Positions 35,069-47,065 of a stretch of 64,000 nt of DNA are shown one piece after another. A model generated the notes under the pieces. The model did no database searches and was not told the DNA's origin. It was given only the letters and a program-made list of their open reading frames with translations. The first letter of the stretch is position 1, and each line of letters starts with the position of its first letter. This stretch comes from Bryum argenteum (lineage: Eukaryota > Streptophyta > Bryopsida > Bryales > Bryaceae): positions 15,145,258-15,209,257 of the forward strand of contig CM073323.1 of NCBI GenBank assembly GCA_037043015.1, read 5' to 3'. Both the position numbers and the translations under genes were made by a program.

Positions 35069-36675
35069 ATGGGAGGCTCTCAATGGCTGCTAGTCTTCGT
35101 TCTCGTGGCAGCATTGCTGCATTCCTGCGCAGCCTTTCGGCCGTTGAGCTCGTTTTGGCAAACTCACCTCCCAGCGGAGGATCATACTCCAGCATCTGTG
35201 GAGAGCCATGACGATGCAGTCGAAAAATCTCCTGCTGAAACGAGGTACCGACACTTCTACAGCTTTTCTACTGATCTTTTTGGTAATGTGCAATGTAGCG
35301 GTTGTGTAACTGGTGATTTGGAAATGGCAGCCACGTGAACGGGACGCGCCGCGCGTTGGGGGGCTGCGGTTCTGGCAACCCAGTGGACGACTGCTGGCGC
35401 TGCGACAGCGGGTGGAGGAGCAACCGGCAGGCGCTGGCTTACTGCGCCATCGGGTTTGGCAAGAACGCGATCGGCGGTAGGAACGGGCGCGTGTACGTAG
35501 TGACGGACCCCAGCGACGACGATGTCGTGAACCCGGCGCCTGGCACGCTTCGCTGGGGCGTCATCCAGGAGGAGCCGCTGTGGATTGTGTTCGACCGCAA
35601 CATGAACATCAAGTTGAAGCGCGAGCTCATCATGAACAGCTTCAAGACCATCGACGGCCGTGGCAGCAATGTCCACATTTCGGGCGGTGCGTGCCTCACA
35701 ATGCAGTTCGTCAGCAATATTATCGTTCACGGCGTGCACATCCACGACTGCAAGCCCGTCGGTCCCGGCGACGTGCGCAGCTCGCCCAGCCATGCGGGAC
35801 ACCGAGGCAAGACTGACGGCGATGGCATTAACGTCTTCGGCTCCAAAGACATTTGGATTGATCATTGTTACTTCTCTAACTGCGCTGATGGGCTGGTCGA
35901 TGTCATAGAAGGCTCCGACAGTGTCACGATCTCCAACAATTACTTTGAGAATCACGACAAGGTGATGCTTTTGGGCGCTCACGACAGCGATACAGAGGAC
36001 AAGAATATGCACGTCACCGTGGCGTTCAACCACTTCGGCGCTAACCTCGTCGAGCGCATGCCAAGGTATCCTACACACTAAATAAATAAATAAACAAGTC
36101 TTCGTTTCGCGAAAAGAAAAGCACCTTGTCGGAAGTTATGTATTCACGGCCATGGCTTCCGATGTTCTGATGCAGATGTCGTAATGGAGTATTTCACGTC
36201 GTGAACAACTACTACGAGGGGTGGGGCATGTACGCCATTGGAGGCAGTGCTAACCCGGTCATCAACAGCGAAGGGAATCGATTCATAGCTCCTAATGGCG
36301 GTAACTTGAAAGAGGTATTCTTTTTTCTGATACGCATGTCTTAAACTGCAGTAGTTACAATATGGTAGAGACAGTATCATACAGGCTACAGGTGAATGCT
36401 GGATCAGGGGTAATGTAAATCATCCTATAGTATATAAGGTCAAGGAGATGAGGCTTATGAATTTGGTGGAATTGGTGTGTGAACAGGTGACAAAGAGGCT
36501 CGACGATGGGGGAGACAACTGGAGATCATCGGGTGATCTGTTTCTGAACGGTGCTTTTTTCACTGCATCAGGAGCCTTGAAGTCCAACTTCTACGCGAAG
36601 GCCACCAGCTTCAGCGCTCGCCCGGCGGCCATGGTACCCTCCATGACGAACGACGCAGGGCCGCTGCGTGTCTGA
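35069..36675 (+). CDS. Pectate lyase (polysaccharide lyase family 1), secreted
   Basis: Cuts de-esterified homogalacturonan in the cell wall by calcium-dependent beta-elimination. Exons: 35069-35244, 35331-36065, 36176-36314, 36487-36675; 412 aa, all phases consistent. Residues 1 to about 22 are a signal peptide ([17 protein letters not shown]). The mature part opens with [16 protein letters not shown], typical of plant members. Conserved sites include [18 protein letters not shown] and [18 protein letters not shown] (Ca2+-binding and parallel beta-helix core), and the catalytic Arg in ERMPR. The end, [15 protein letters not shown], is standard. Length and sequence suggest an active enzyme. 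Exon 2 is very GC-rich, unlike its flanks. It faces the pectin methylesterase gene tail to tail. Confidence 0.96.
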
Positions 36676-38061
36676 TCAGATCGAATTATCGGATTCCTTT
36701 CTGAGACGCACAAAGTAGGAACTCAAGGACATTCCTTGTATTCACAGTGTGCAGTGCTGGCCACCGTAGGTCGGCCTAGCTTAGAATGCAATGAGATCCA
36801 GAGCTAGCACGCGCTCGAATAACAACGTCAAGCATGATTGAGAAATCATTCAAGCTAGTGTCGTTTATCTAGACTAGATATGCCTTTGTTGTGGTGAGCT
36901 AGCTGCATGTGATTGTATACCCTGACAATTCAATACATAAAGTCAGGTAGTAGGAGCAACATATAATCGTCGTTCTAACTGTACTCATTCGATTGTAGAC
37001 TCTGTTTAGCTTCAAAAAAGCAACGTGAACCTCGACCGTTCGTATTGGAACTGGATCGATCATCTCTACACCTTGTCAAAGCTGCAGAAACCATACCATG
37101 GAAGTAACTCACAATAATGATTCAGATCCTCCTGAAAACGTGCTGACGGCGTGTGAAAATGGGCAGCAAGGACGCGCGCATTCACCTCTGGTGGACGTCA
37201 TCCCACGTTAAATGAAAGCAATTATCACACTAAGATGGAGCCTGGATTTTGGACCTGGGAGGGCTTGGGATGCCCTGCATGTGAGCAGTTATAGAGGCAG
37301 ACATCTGCTATGGGATGCGTGTCAGGCTACGCAGGCGGTACATCTAGCTTGCTACAGGTCCCTTCCCTAAAGCTATGGCTTGTAGCTCTCGTCAACTACG
37401 CTGCACGAGAGTTAATAGCTTCTGACGGACGGGTCGTTTCTGTCTGACAGTCGGAAATGACCGGCCGGCCGGGGGAAAAATTTCCCCCGTCACAACGTCA
37501 TCATGTGGCAGTACGCACCCACTTACTCCACTCTCCAGATGCCTGAGTTATTGCTCAACTTCTGCAGTAAAACGCCATTACTAGCTGGACGATCACCTCA
37601 AAGCTCATGCTCACTTTCAATCTGTTTTGACTGAGACACATGTCACACATCTACAATCCTACTTTAGCCCGATTCTGTAATCTTACTCTATCCCTTTTTG
37701 GGTACTAAAGTAGGTGCATCTGTAAGCAGACTTGTGTGAAAATATGACCCTATTTATTGTAAGCTGATAGGTTATACTTGGAAGGAATGTTTGGAAATAT
37801 AAGGTCGCTTGTACGTCCTCCACTTAATGCAGTGCTCAATGCTCACAATCTGCTACATGAGCTTAACCCTGGTTGACAGCCCAGTCACTAACTCCAAATT
37901 TCGAGAGGGAACTCTAAAGATTACGACATCAGGAAGCAGAGGTTTAACTTGGCCAACAACAGCTGCACCAACTTCTCTGCAATCTTAATGTATTGATGTC
38001 TTCGTATGATGGAGCTTAGGGTACCATACATGGGTGTCAAAATTGATGTCTGATGAGCTCT
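36676..38061. other. Spacer between pectate lyase and the MITE
   Basis: No gene seen. Contains the pectate lyase 3' UTR and an inverted-repeat cluster at 37384-37489, listed separately. Confidence 0.4.
37384..37489 (+). repeat. Cluster of three inverted repeats
   Basis: AGCTCTCGT pairs with ACGAGAG (37384-37411). GGTCGTTTC pairs with GAAATGACC (37432-37462) around an inner CTGTC/GACAG. CGGGGGAAA pairs perfectly with TTTCCCCCG with a two-base loop (37470-37489). A GGCCGGCCGG stretch joins the last two. The design recalls the multi-hairpin repeats at 10.6 and 19.4 kb, but the conserved blocks of those are absent. Confidence 0.6.
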
Positions 38062-38294
38062 TTAACCCTTAAAGGTCCCTTGGGGATAGTATGTACGGTG
38101 GCGTATAATTGAGATTTGCTACCAACAAGAAACTCTATACTGTGATCTTAAAAGCTTAGTAGAACCGCATGGATTTATATGTCAACTTGTTCTTTGAACT
38201 CAAATCTATTAAAGGTGTGCACTCATTCCAATACAAACAAAATACGTTGTATTCTAGCAACCAAAATATGGTTGTTCAGACCTTTAAGGGTTAA
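38062..38294. mobile_element. 233-bp MITE with TTAA ends, copy 1
   Basis: A perfect 16-base terminal inverted repeat, TTAACCCTTAAAGGTC at 38062-38077 and its reverse complement at 38279-38294. A second copy at 55931-56162 is about 80 percent identical by eye over its whole length. Ends of TTAA followed by CCC are what piggyBac-superfamily elements leave (TTAA target, CCC termini). No coding capacity; a transposase from elsewhere would be needed. Confidence 0.85.
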
Positions 38295-39070
38295 TGCATA
38301 ATTATCAACAAAGTTGCACACCTTCATCACCAAGTTTCATTTCTCTACGTACATTCGTTTCTACTATCTACCTTGCACTAGAGTAATTGGTGTACCTGTG
38401 GACAAAGAGTATTTAAAGGTCAGTCTAACTTTGACCTGTTGACTAGACAATCGTTTTAGTTCATTGGCAACTTTCATGTGTCGGAAGTGAAACTGCAATA
38501 CAGAAGCTGCTGCCCTTGAGACCGCAGCTTTCATCGTCCTTGTTACTGTAATTTTGGAGGAAGCACTGTAAACAGTAGTTCCCTGGAATGTCATTGTACT
38601 TACCAAATGACATTGCTTTGTAAGTTGGTGCCTTCCAAGAGTGTGGCTGACTGCAATGCATGGTTCAGACTCAGGAATCCAATGGTGAATGCTTTTGATC
38701 GATGGACATGAGCATCACATGCATGCTGAAATATTCAAATTAATTGATATTAATTTTTTAATACTCAATGATGCACTTCCTAGATTCAGGCCTACACGCA
38801 AAGTATGAAAGAAAAATACTCAAATACTGGATACGAACATAATCATCTCATGGTGAGCACTCATGATTCATCTGGCATGGCAGGTGTTTGACTTGAAAGG
38901 GAACATCAACATTCATTGAAATAAATCAATTTCTCTTCTACATGATGACTAATTTAAAAAGTTTATATTTCTGCAGCGCAAACAGTGCTGACCCCATGCA
39001 ATATTATAATTCATTTATCCAAATTGTTTATTTCCTTGCAACCGGATGAAATATTTGAAGATTTGTGGCT
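38295..39070. other. Spacer, 3' flank of the pectin methylesterase gene
   Basis: AT-rich, no gene recognised. The PME 3' UTR (minus strand) should lie just left of 39071. Confidence 0.4.
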
Positions 39071-41035
39071 TCAAATCGTCACCCATTTATCTCCATCGAC
39101 GAATGAAAGAGTGAGAAATGGGCGCGCCTCCTCATCAGTGAGCTCGTGTGACCATGGAACTCGGCTTACTCCTTTGGCTCCTGGTCCATAACACTTGTAC
39201 TGCCCGAAGACCGCGCTCCTGGTGGTGACAGTCAACCACGTTACTTAGCTCGATCGCAAGCTAATTTAATCCCTCCAAGCAAGAAATTGCTCTGATTCAG
39301 GATGTTGCAACAACTTGTGATTCAAAAATTATAGTGTGGTATGGTTCTTACTGATTTCGGTGAGGGTCGTTCCAGTTAGACCAGCCGAGGGGAATGATGA
39401 TGTTGTCCATGTAGGTGTATGAGTACACAATACGGGCATAGGATCCCCAAGCTCGTCCCAAGTATAACATCCCAGAGCCTGTGATTCTACAATTTAAAAA
39501 TGAGAATCCTGTGACTTCTGAAATGTTCTCTCTCTTGTGTGCTGCCACTGACCCAAATGTGGTTTGCGGTACGGCGTGCAGGTCACAACTCTGGTTCCAA
39601 ATTTTCATCCAACCCACACGATCAGGTATTGCAATAGAACTTGTTGCTGAAACAATGACAAATGAAAGAATCAATGATTTGTGTACGTATGTTTTGGAGC
39701 CTGGTGTTCAAACATTCTTGAACCCAGAGTCGGAAAGAGACTAAGTACTGGCATGATGAAAAGCTTGTTTAATCCTTACGGACTTGTTTTAGTACTCAAG
39801 TTACGTCAAAGGAATGGCGAAATTGTAAAATCAGTTTCTGAATTACTGTAGATAATGCATTATTGGAAACAGCATGGGTCTCAAAGGATTGAATCAGTGA
39901 CATGATTAGAGTGTGGCAATAAAGAGAGTGGTGAGACTTGGACCTCGTAGAGCGACAGGCCGTCGCCGAAGATGAAGTCGATGGAACCCGCGATGACGCA
40001 GTCCTTGAAGTAATGGCGACCCACATGGTCGTACAGAGTATCTTGGCCACTCACAAACCTGCAGCCGTAAAAGGCTGCTGTGTCTCCACTGATTCGGAGG
40101 GCCACTGCTTGCTTCCCTTCAGCTCCGGCTGCCGCTACAGGAGCCGTATTCTACTCCCACAAATGGTTACATACTCAGTATAGTATCATCTGTCTCACTT
40201 GCTTGACTGTACCGTACTGGCCAAGTGCAAGATGATAATGAATATTGAGAAAGCTTGTTTGTAACGGCTGTCTTGACAATCAAGAGTACGGTACTAAAAT
40301 CGCGTTTTGTGAGTTTGTACGTACCACTTCGAAGGTAACTATCCACATGAATATAATGTATTTTGACGTACCTTGAAAGTAATGTTGTGAGCGATGAAAT
40401 AATTAGCTTCAATTGCAACGGAGGCGCTCCAGTAGGTGCCAAGCTTTTCTCCGTTCTTACCCATTGTGTCGGCGGTGTCGTTCCATTGCAGAATTGTGCG
40501 GTTCCGTCCTCCACCGATCAGTGTGATGTATGGTTTAGACGACGGCACTAGTAACTTCTCCCTGCGGTAAATGGTAAACTCAAATCACAACTTACTGTTG
40601 CCGAAAAAGTGTTATACATAGTACACGACTCTTCTGGATAGCCTATTCATCAATGGATGGTCTGTACTATTAGCGTTGATTCGCAGTGTACCATAGCAGT
40701 TGAATAGAATGATCGATGCCTTACTTGTAGACGCCGGGTGCGACTATGATGTGCACACGCTGGTCCTGATTCTCGGGAACGTGATCAATGGCAGCCTGCA
40801 CCGTCGTGAAGTGTCCGAATCCTCGTCTTCGATCAACATAGATGGCCACGACGGGGTCAATTCGATTCTCCGCTTTGTCGAACGTCGTGTGATCCAGTGT
40901 GCCGACCCACCTCACCCAATGGAGCAGGTCATTCTCATATGTTCCGCTAAAATTACTTGCTGCCCAGCCTGAGGTGACAGTGCTGAGCACGAGCGTCATC
41001 ACAAGTAGGAAATTGCTCCAACGGTGAACGGCCAT
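39071..41035 (-). CDS. Pectin methylesterase (CE8), secreted, without inhibitor domain
   Basis: Removes methyl esters from wall homogalacturonan, releasing methanol. Minus-strand exons: 41035-40725, 40561-40372, 40150-39944, 39590-39352, 39218-39071; 1095 nt, 364 aa, all in phase. Residues 1 to about 24 are a signal peptide ([17 protein letters not shown]). The catalytic set is complete: Gln181 ([11 protein letters not shown]), Gln203 and Asp204 ([10 protein letters not shown]), Asp225 ([10 protein letters not shown]), and Arg282 and Trp284 (LYLGRAWG). There is no N-terminal inhibitor (PMEI) pro-region, so it is a type II/group 2 enzyme that is active on secretion. The product is the substrate of the pectate lyase encoded 2.4 kb away. 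Confidence 0.96.
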
Positions 41036-42184
41036 GATGAAATGATACAGCGGGACAATCTAATCGAGTGAACGTATCGCATGCAAGATCGAATTATGCA
41101 ATCCACATGGATTCCACAAAGACTGGTTGGTCTTCATCTCTTCTTGTGTAGCGTGCTTTATACTCTCTAAGCATCACGAGATTTTCTTCCCCGTGAGGGG
41201 CGTACTCTCTTGATGTAGGTCCATTTTCCAGTTAACCCTGTGATCACGTGTGAGCGTTGACATTGCAAGACACATTGTGAACAATTCCATTGCATTACTC
41301 ACTTAGTAAACTTCGAAACATTGGTCGTTCGATTAGTTTGTACCACTTCAAAGGTAACTATCCAGCATGAACATGACCAGATCGATACCCTCAGATTACT
41401 AGTGGGTAACTATTCTCACTTTTCAGAAGTTTGATCAAATTTCGGCATTGTAGAGTCTTGACTGACTACCTTCTGGGACGAAATTCACTGTGTGCTCGCT
41501 TCGCCACTGACAAGGAGTCTGCTGTCGTGAAGCGTAAGTGGGTGACACGGAGAACATATACTGCACAGTTCCATTGCCGTTTTCTACTGACAGAACAGCC
41601 GCTTGATGTTACATTCAACCAACTTCTTCTCACTCAGACGTTGTAGAGGACATCTCTGCATTACGTAACCACTCTGGACTTTCCCAGCAATTCTACCACA
41701 GTGGATTGAGGAAAGTAATTTTCCCCCCTCAATCGATATGTGGGCGCTCAAACTTTGTGTCGAATTGAGGTTTCAGGCGTTGACCCAGAGGTGATCGAGT
41801 CAGAAGTCGTTGAGCCATCTGCATCGTCCTTGCCCCTCGACAGTCTTTGCCATCACCTCGTCACAAGTAACGAGAGTTGCTGTATCCGTATTCGCAGAGC
41901 AGTCTGATGTAGAAATAATAGCTGCATCAAATGTCATCGGGCTCAAGTTGGAGGCCCTCGACAAGCATCACAACTCCGGATGACCGAATGCATATGAAAG
42001 CAGCGAAGTCTTGTACCAGAATGGCTGGCGAGTGACCAGTCCTTGTTGCGATGCTCCAGACAGGTATTATTGCAAGAAAAAGAGTTGTCTCTTGATTAAT
42101 AGTATACCAAATGATATGATCCAGTAGATATGATCCAGTAGTATCTATTACATTAAACCGAAGTAATGTACGAGTTCTAAGCTA
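41036..42184. other. PME promoter side and spacer
   Basis: Upstream region of the PME gene, then the 3' flank of the lipase gene. An open frame at 41431-41646 shows no domain. Confidence 0.4.
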
Positions 42185-45171
42185 TTACAAGGATAGAAAG
42201 TATTGAATCAAGGGATCATAAACATCCACATTGGCTCGAGTTCCCACCACGAAGTCGGCGTGGCCATAGCTAGGAAGAACTAGAGCGTGCACAGGGCACT
42301 TGAGCTCATCTACCAGCCTTTTCAAGTCTCTGGAATCCGCAAGTGCATCTTGTCCTCCTGAAATCATCAGCATATTTGTGGTTGCGGGAATTTTGGCCAA
42401 ATTGTAGAGAGGTGGGTTCACTTGTACGTAATGCACAAGATTTCCCACCACTCCATAGTCAAACTTCTGAAACCGGCCACTCCTCATCACTGACAAAAAG
42501 TAAACGAAAGAGTAGTCCATTAAGACGGTATAAATCAGGCCATCAAGGTCCAATCTCAACTCCATCGAAGTGAATTGTTGAATAGATGTAGAGAAAAACT
42601 CACTTTGTGCAAGATGTTGCAAATTCTTAGTGGAAGTGGACTGAGGTTCCCATCGCAGATAGAAGGAAGCTCGAGAGTTGTTGAAACAGCAACTAGGTCC
42701 TGCATCATAAGGCGGAAGTATCAACCAATTTGATTTTTATACCGACTTGAACAAAGAGTCACCGAACTTCCCATGATACAATAATACCAAGTCAGGTGAG
42801 CCCAAGTCAAGCATATACAAGTAATTTTAGAAAGTATAGAAAACTCGACCACATTGAACATAGAACTTTTAATAATCTACTCCAACGTAATATTACTCAC
42901 CAGTGTACGCTTTCAAAAGATCATCACAGAATACATTGGGTTGCGCACATGCCGAGGTGATCAGCTTTTGTCCTACTTCACTGAAACAATTTCACATGTT
43001 ACTCTGGTATTTCTATGCACAAAAAGCATTTCAGCATCTCTTGTAGCAGATATAGTTCTAATACTACGGGACGGACAAAGATTTTCAGTAGTCAAGTCTC
43101 ACCAGAGATAGTTTCAACATAGTTCTATGATTGGAAGTAGTTAGAGATGGTGAAGTATTTGAAAATCTGTTCACCACTATGTAAATTTACCGAGACTGAT
43201 TGGATCTCAATCACTTTAGAGCATGATCTGTAGTAGTGGGCGATGGGGAGGCGGCAAACGTACTTCTTGAGATTGAATTCTCTTGTTCCAAACAGTCCAA
43301 CAATCTGAAATGAATGATGCAACGTTAACAGAACTTCAGGATGTCGGAGTCGCAATGAAGAAAGCACAGCTCCGAAATTTTTTCAGGAGTCGGGTTTAGA
43401 TTCCATACCGAGTCCAGCATGACAGCAGCACTAACAGTGAGTAATTGCGATTTCATGTGTTGCATGTACGCAATTGGTGCCTACCGCACAGCAGCTTTCA
43501 CCGTTTCCGACATTCCTATGTTCGCCTCTGACATAGCTGCCAGCAACATAATCGTTCCCTGGTGAAATCCATTCACATATCAAGATTCGGCTTATGAAAT
43601 TTCTAACATGTTACAACAACAGAACAGAAATTTCTAGTAATTATAAGTAGTTACCTGAGAGTGACCCACATAGTACACTTGCGAAGCAGTGACGCTTTTA
43701 ACAAAGCTCACCATCGTTGGCAGATCGATAGAGGCGTGCTCATCGAACGACCAGTCCCAGAATCTCTGCTATGCCGATTTCCAATGCAAAAAACTGATTT
43801 AGTCGAATCGTCGGAACCTGATCAAAACTGGCTTAAACATTTTGAGAACTCGTATTTGTTACGTTGTCGCTCACAACCTTATAGATCTATCATGTGGTAT
43901 TCAAACTGTAAGTTCGTTTTCTCACCGGTTTTCAGGAAAATTTTATGTTCGTTATAAGCTAATAGGATAGTCTTGAATGGTCTACGATGGAATCAGTTGA
44001 GGATCGATCTTTGTTGGGTATGGATAGACAACAGATAAAAGTTGACATGATTAGAATGGATGAACGAGTTACCGAGTCAGTTGGGGAGAGAGTAGAATGG
44101 CCATGACTGAAGCGAGTGGCACGCAAGTTGCCAATCCACACATCAAAATCTCGATCCGCAAGGATGTAAGCCAGCGACTGGGCAGGCGAATTTAGCACCC
44201 AGTTATCTCCCCCCTGCCATCACAAGCAAACAATGAATCATCCACAATGAGTATACCATCTAACCTTTACTTCGTCCTATTCAAAAAAATTTTACGAAAC
44301 ATGATGCAACAAGAGGCAAGAAAGTTGAAACATTTCTAATAATCTAAGATTCTTTACATTTTAGATTGAGAAAATCATTCATGAGAATTATGTCAGTTCC
44401 AACGAAAGTCTATTTTTTGGATTCATGCACGATGATTCCTACACTGAGATATGTAGCATAGCTAGTCTTAGAAATTGAGAGCGAGTGTCATAAGGTCATC
44501 ACCAAAAACTTAATTCGGGAGTAAAATCTATGGAGTGAAAGCTAAAACAGAGGGTGTAGAGTACTACCTGGGTCAAGCCGTGTTGAAGGAAAACTGGGGG
44601 TCGGGTATGATTGAGCTTAGAGTCCACTAGTCCATGCGGAATGCGTTGCATGCCCAGCACAAATCCATCCGACGTCGTAGTCTGCACAACATCGATTCAC
44701 TCTTCATCAGATTCTCAACCACTTCTAGCAGCCTAGCATTCATCAATGAGAATTACTAGCTATCTACCATCATTCTCTTCGACGTTCCATGACCATTACA
44801 AGCGAGGACGGACCGTCGCGGACTCATCAGAAAATCGATGGACACTGTGTGGACCGTCGACGTGAATGCATGCAAAAGACTAGATTGTGATGTCCACTAC
44901 AGAGTGATGCATGCTGAGTTACCTTGAATTCGTGACATGGATAACCTGCGGGAATGATAATGCTAGCACACAGGCCTGGAGCTGTGGAGGCATCCGAAAG
45001 CAGGTACCGTCGAACTTCCCGTCGGTGAGGTCGCACCCTCGGCCTGGTGTATGCTTGCTCCAAATCTCTGCAACTGCAAAGTGGAGTGGTGAGGAGCATC
45101 AACAGGATCCAACAACGCCTCCATCCAATCGCTGTCAACGCCGCTTCCGCGCTACACGGCTTGTTCGCCAT
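42185..45171 (-). CDS. Acidic (gastric/lysosomal-type) lipase, 10 exons
   Basis: Alpha/beta-hydrolase of the LIPA/LIPF family, acting on triacylglycerols or sterol esters, probably in a secretory or vacuolar compartment. Minus-strand exons: 45171-44923, 44681-44568, 44213-44073, 43765-43655, 43558-43485, 43430-43409, 43304-43264, 42980-42901, 42699-42604, 42489-42185; 1233 nt, 410 aa, fully in phase. The hydrophobic leader (WILLMLLTTPLCSC) predicts a signal peptide. The AB-hydrolase lid region SDGFVLGMQRIPHG is present, as is the triad: Ser204 in GHSQG, Asp361 in LAD, His386 in SYGHAD. An upstream in-frame Met at 45210 would add 13 residues; 45171 is preferred because it starts the leader. 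Exon 6 is only 22 nt and the last base pairs of its borders should be checked in transcripts. Confidence 0.93.
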
Positions 45172-45210
45172 TTCATCCGGAGGAGCACCCACTGTGCAGG
45201 CAGGCGGCAA

Positions 45211-47065
45211 CCTCGATATATGAACTAGAAGGAAGTTGGGACTCGCTTCATCAAAATACTATTCATTCAGCCCATTTATACTTCTTACTCTCGTACGTAC
45301 TCATTGCTTTCTCTATCAACGTGTCAGGACCAGTGTTGACCAAGGATTTTGCGAATCCAGCATTACACTAGATTCGAATGTCCTCTCACCTCATAGATAT
45401 TTCGAATCTAGTATATAGTGCTGGAAATTTTTATAATCTTAGGCGATATCCCCACCACCCTTGTCCACATCTGCTTTGAGTTTGGTCTCAATTATCAGGA
45501 ATATGAGATCGCGTGATAAGTAGATTTGCTCAAAACAATGCATACACTGCGAAGGATCAAATGGTGCCTAAAAAATATTTAGAAGCTTTGAAACGTGAGT
45601 GAAGCATTCCACCATGCTGCAATAAAAATGCTTAACAAAAAAGGCACGTCTATACATGGATCCTGCTTTGTATGATTATGAAGATTTATTATCCCTCAAA
45701 AACTTAGTTTTGTCTCAGGGAGGCTCTAACTTACTACGACGGTAGTCAACGTTTCAGAGGTCGGTGGCATGTTTGACAAGTTAGAAAATAGAATTGCTGC
45801 TGATGTACAGCTTCTTCCATGACTGAAAATGAGAGTCCCAGGTCACTCAAACTCTACTGGACCACCGCTTCTCCAAGAGCTAGCTAGCGGAGCATGCAGT
45901 ATGACACACAATCATCATGAAATTGTGAAGAAATGTAATGCAACAGTTGCTCTTCTTGTTTCCAAGTTGAAGGCTGCGCCACTTGTTAGTACTGTCCCTC
46001 GGTGATACAATACTTTACTCCTCTCCACCGTTTGTTTGCAAATGTGAGGGCTCATTCCCATGCTGCTACCCTTCAAAATCACTTATGCGGCTTAGTTATT
46101 CCAAGTACAGCATCACAAAATCGTCATTAACTTGAGTTTAATTTGGCATTCTGGAAACCGTTGAAGAGACAGTCGAGGGGTGTATCTTCAAATTCACTTT
46201 CCTGTGTGCCCGGATGCAAAGATGCTACATGAAATCAGCGCTTTTCTCTTTCGACAAGTACTATTATGATATTACTTGTTCCCATGATCCAGGTTAACAT
46301 AATTCTGCAAGTTAGGTTGTGTTAGTTTCTACGTGTGTCTGAAACTATTATACCGAATTTCAGGGGAACATTCTTTGATAAAGTGAAAAAAATCTAGATT
46401 ATTTCCACCTTTGCTTGCAAAAAGTCTTGGTATCATGAAATTTCAGCTTTATTACGAACATAAGCAGATTTCCACATCTTGCTGTTGCTAAGCCAACTTG
46501 CTATAGGTCTACAAACGAGGACTTACGTCCATTTAGACGAATACATAATCTTCATTAAGATGAACACTCATGAAAGGCTGAAGAAGTCCTTCCAAAGGCC
46601 TCCACAGAACTTGTTCGCATCACAGGCAACAGCATTGCGTTAGTGTAGTAGCATGGGCTCAAAATGTGAAGTCCGCAACTACTTTTCAGCTTAGTTTCTT
46701 GATGTACAGTACTATAAAAAGGAGTGTGTGCTAGGGCCAATCTACACTGCTGAAGATGAGCGAAATTTCTCAGTGCTGTTCACACTACCAAGAAATCATG
46801 TTATCCTTCCTGGGTAATATAAAATGTCAACATCAGGATGAAAGCGTTGGCCTCCATCTAACTGTCTTTGGTCAAGGCTTCATCTGCTTCTTAATGTGAA
46901 AAGCAGCAATCTATTTTCAGAATGCCAGCAACTACTTTCTTGGCAGCTGCATGACCTTCCAAAACATCACGTACAGGCTGCAATCTTGTGATATTCAGAG
47001 CTCTACAGAAAAAGTTCAATCACCACAATTGCAAGCCATTTGAGAAAATCCTTGCAATAGGTTAA
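45211..47065. other. Spacer between lipase and metallophosphoesterase genes
   Basis: Lipase promoter followed by AT-rich sequence with no recognisable gene on either strand, over about 1.8 kb. Confidence 0.4.

Noticed and set aside
35257..36078. 273-codon minus-strand frame
   Set aside because: Antisense shadow of the GC-rich pectate lyase exon 2.
44827..45210. Lipase start at 45210
   Set aside because: It adds 13 residues before a normal signal peptide; the Met at 45171 directly precedes the leader and is preferred, though not proven.
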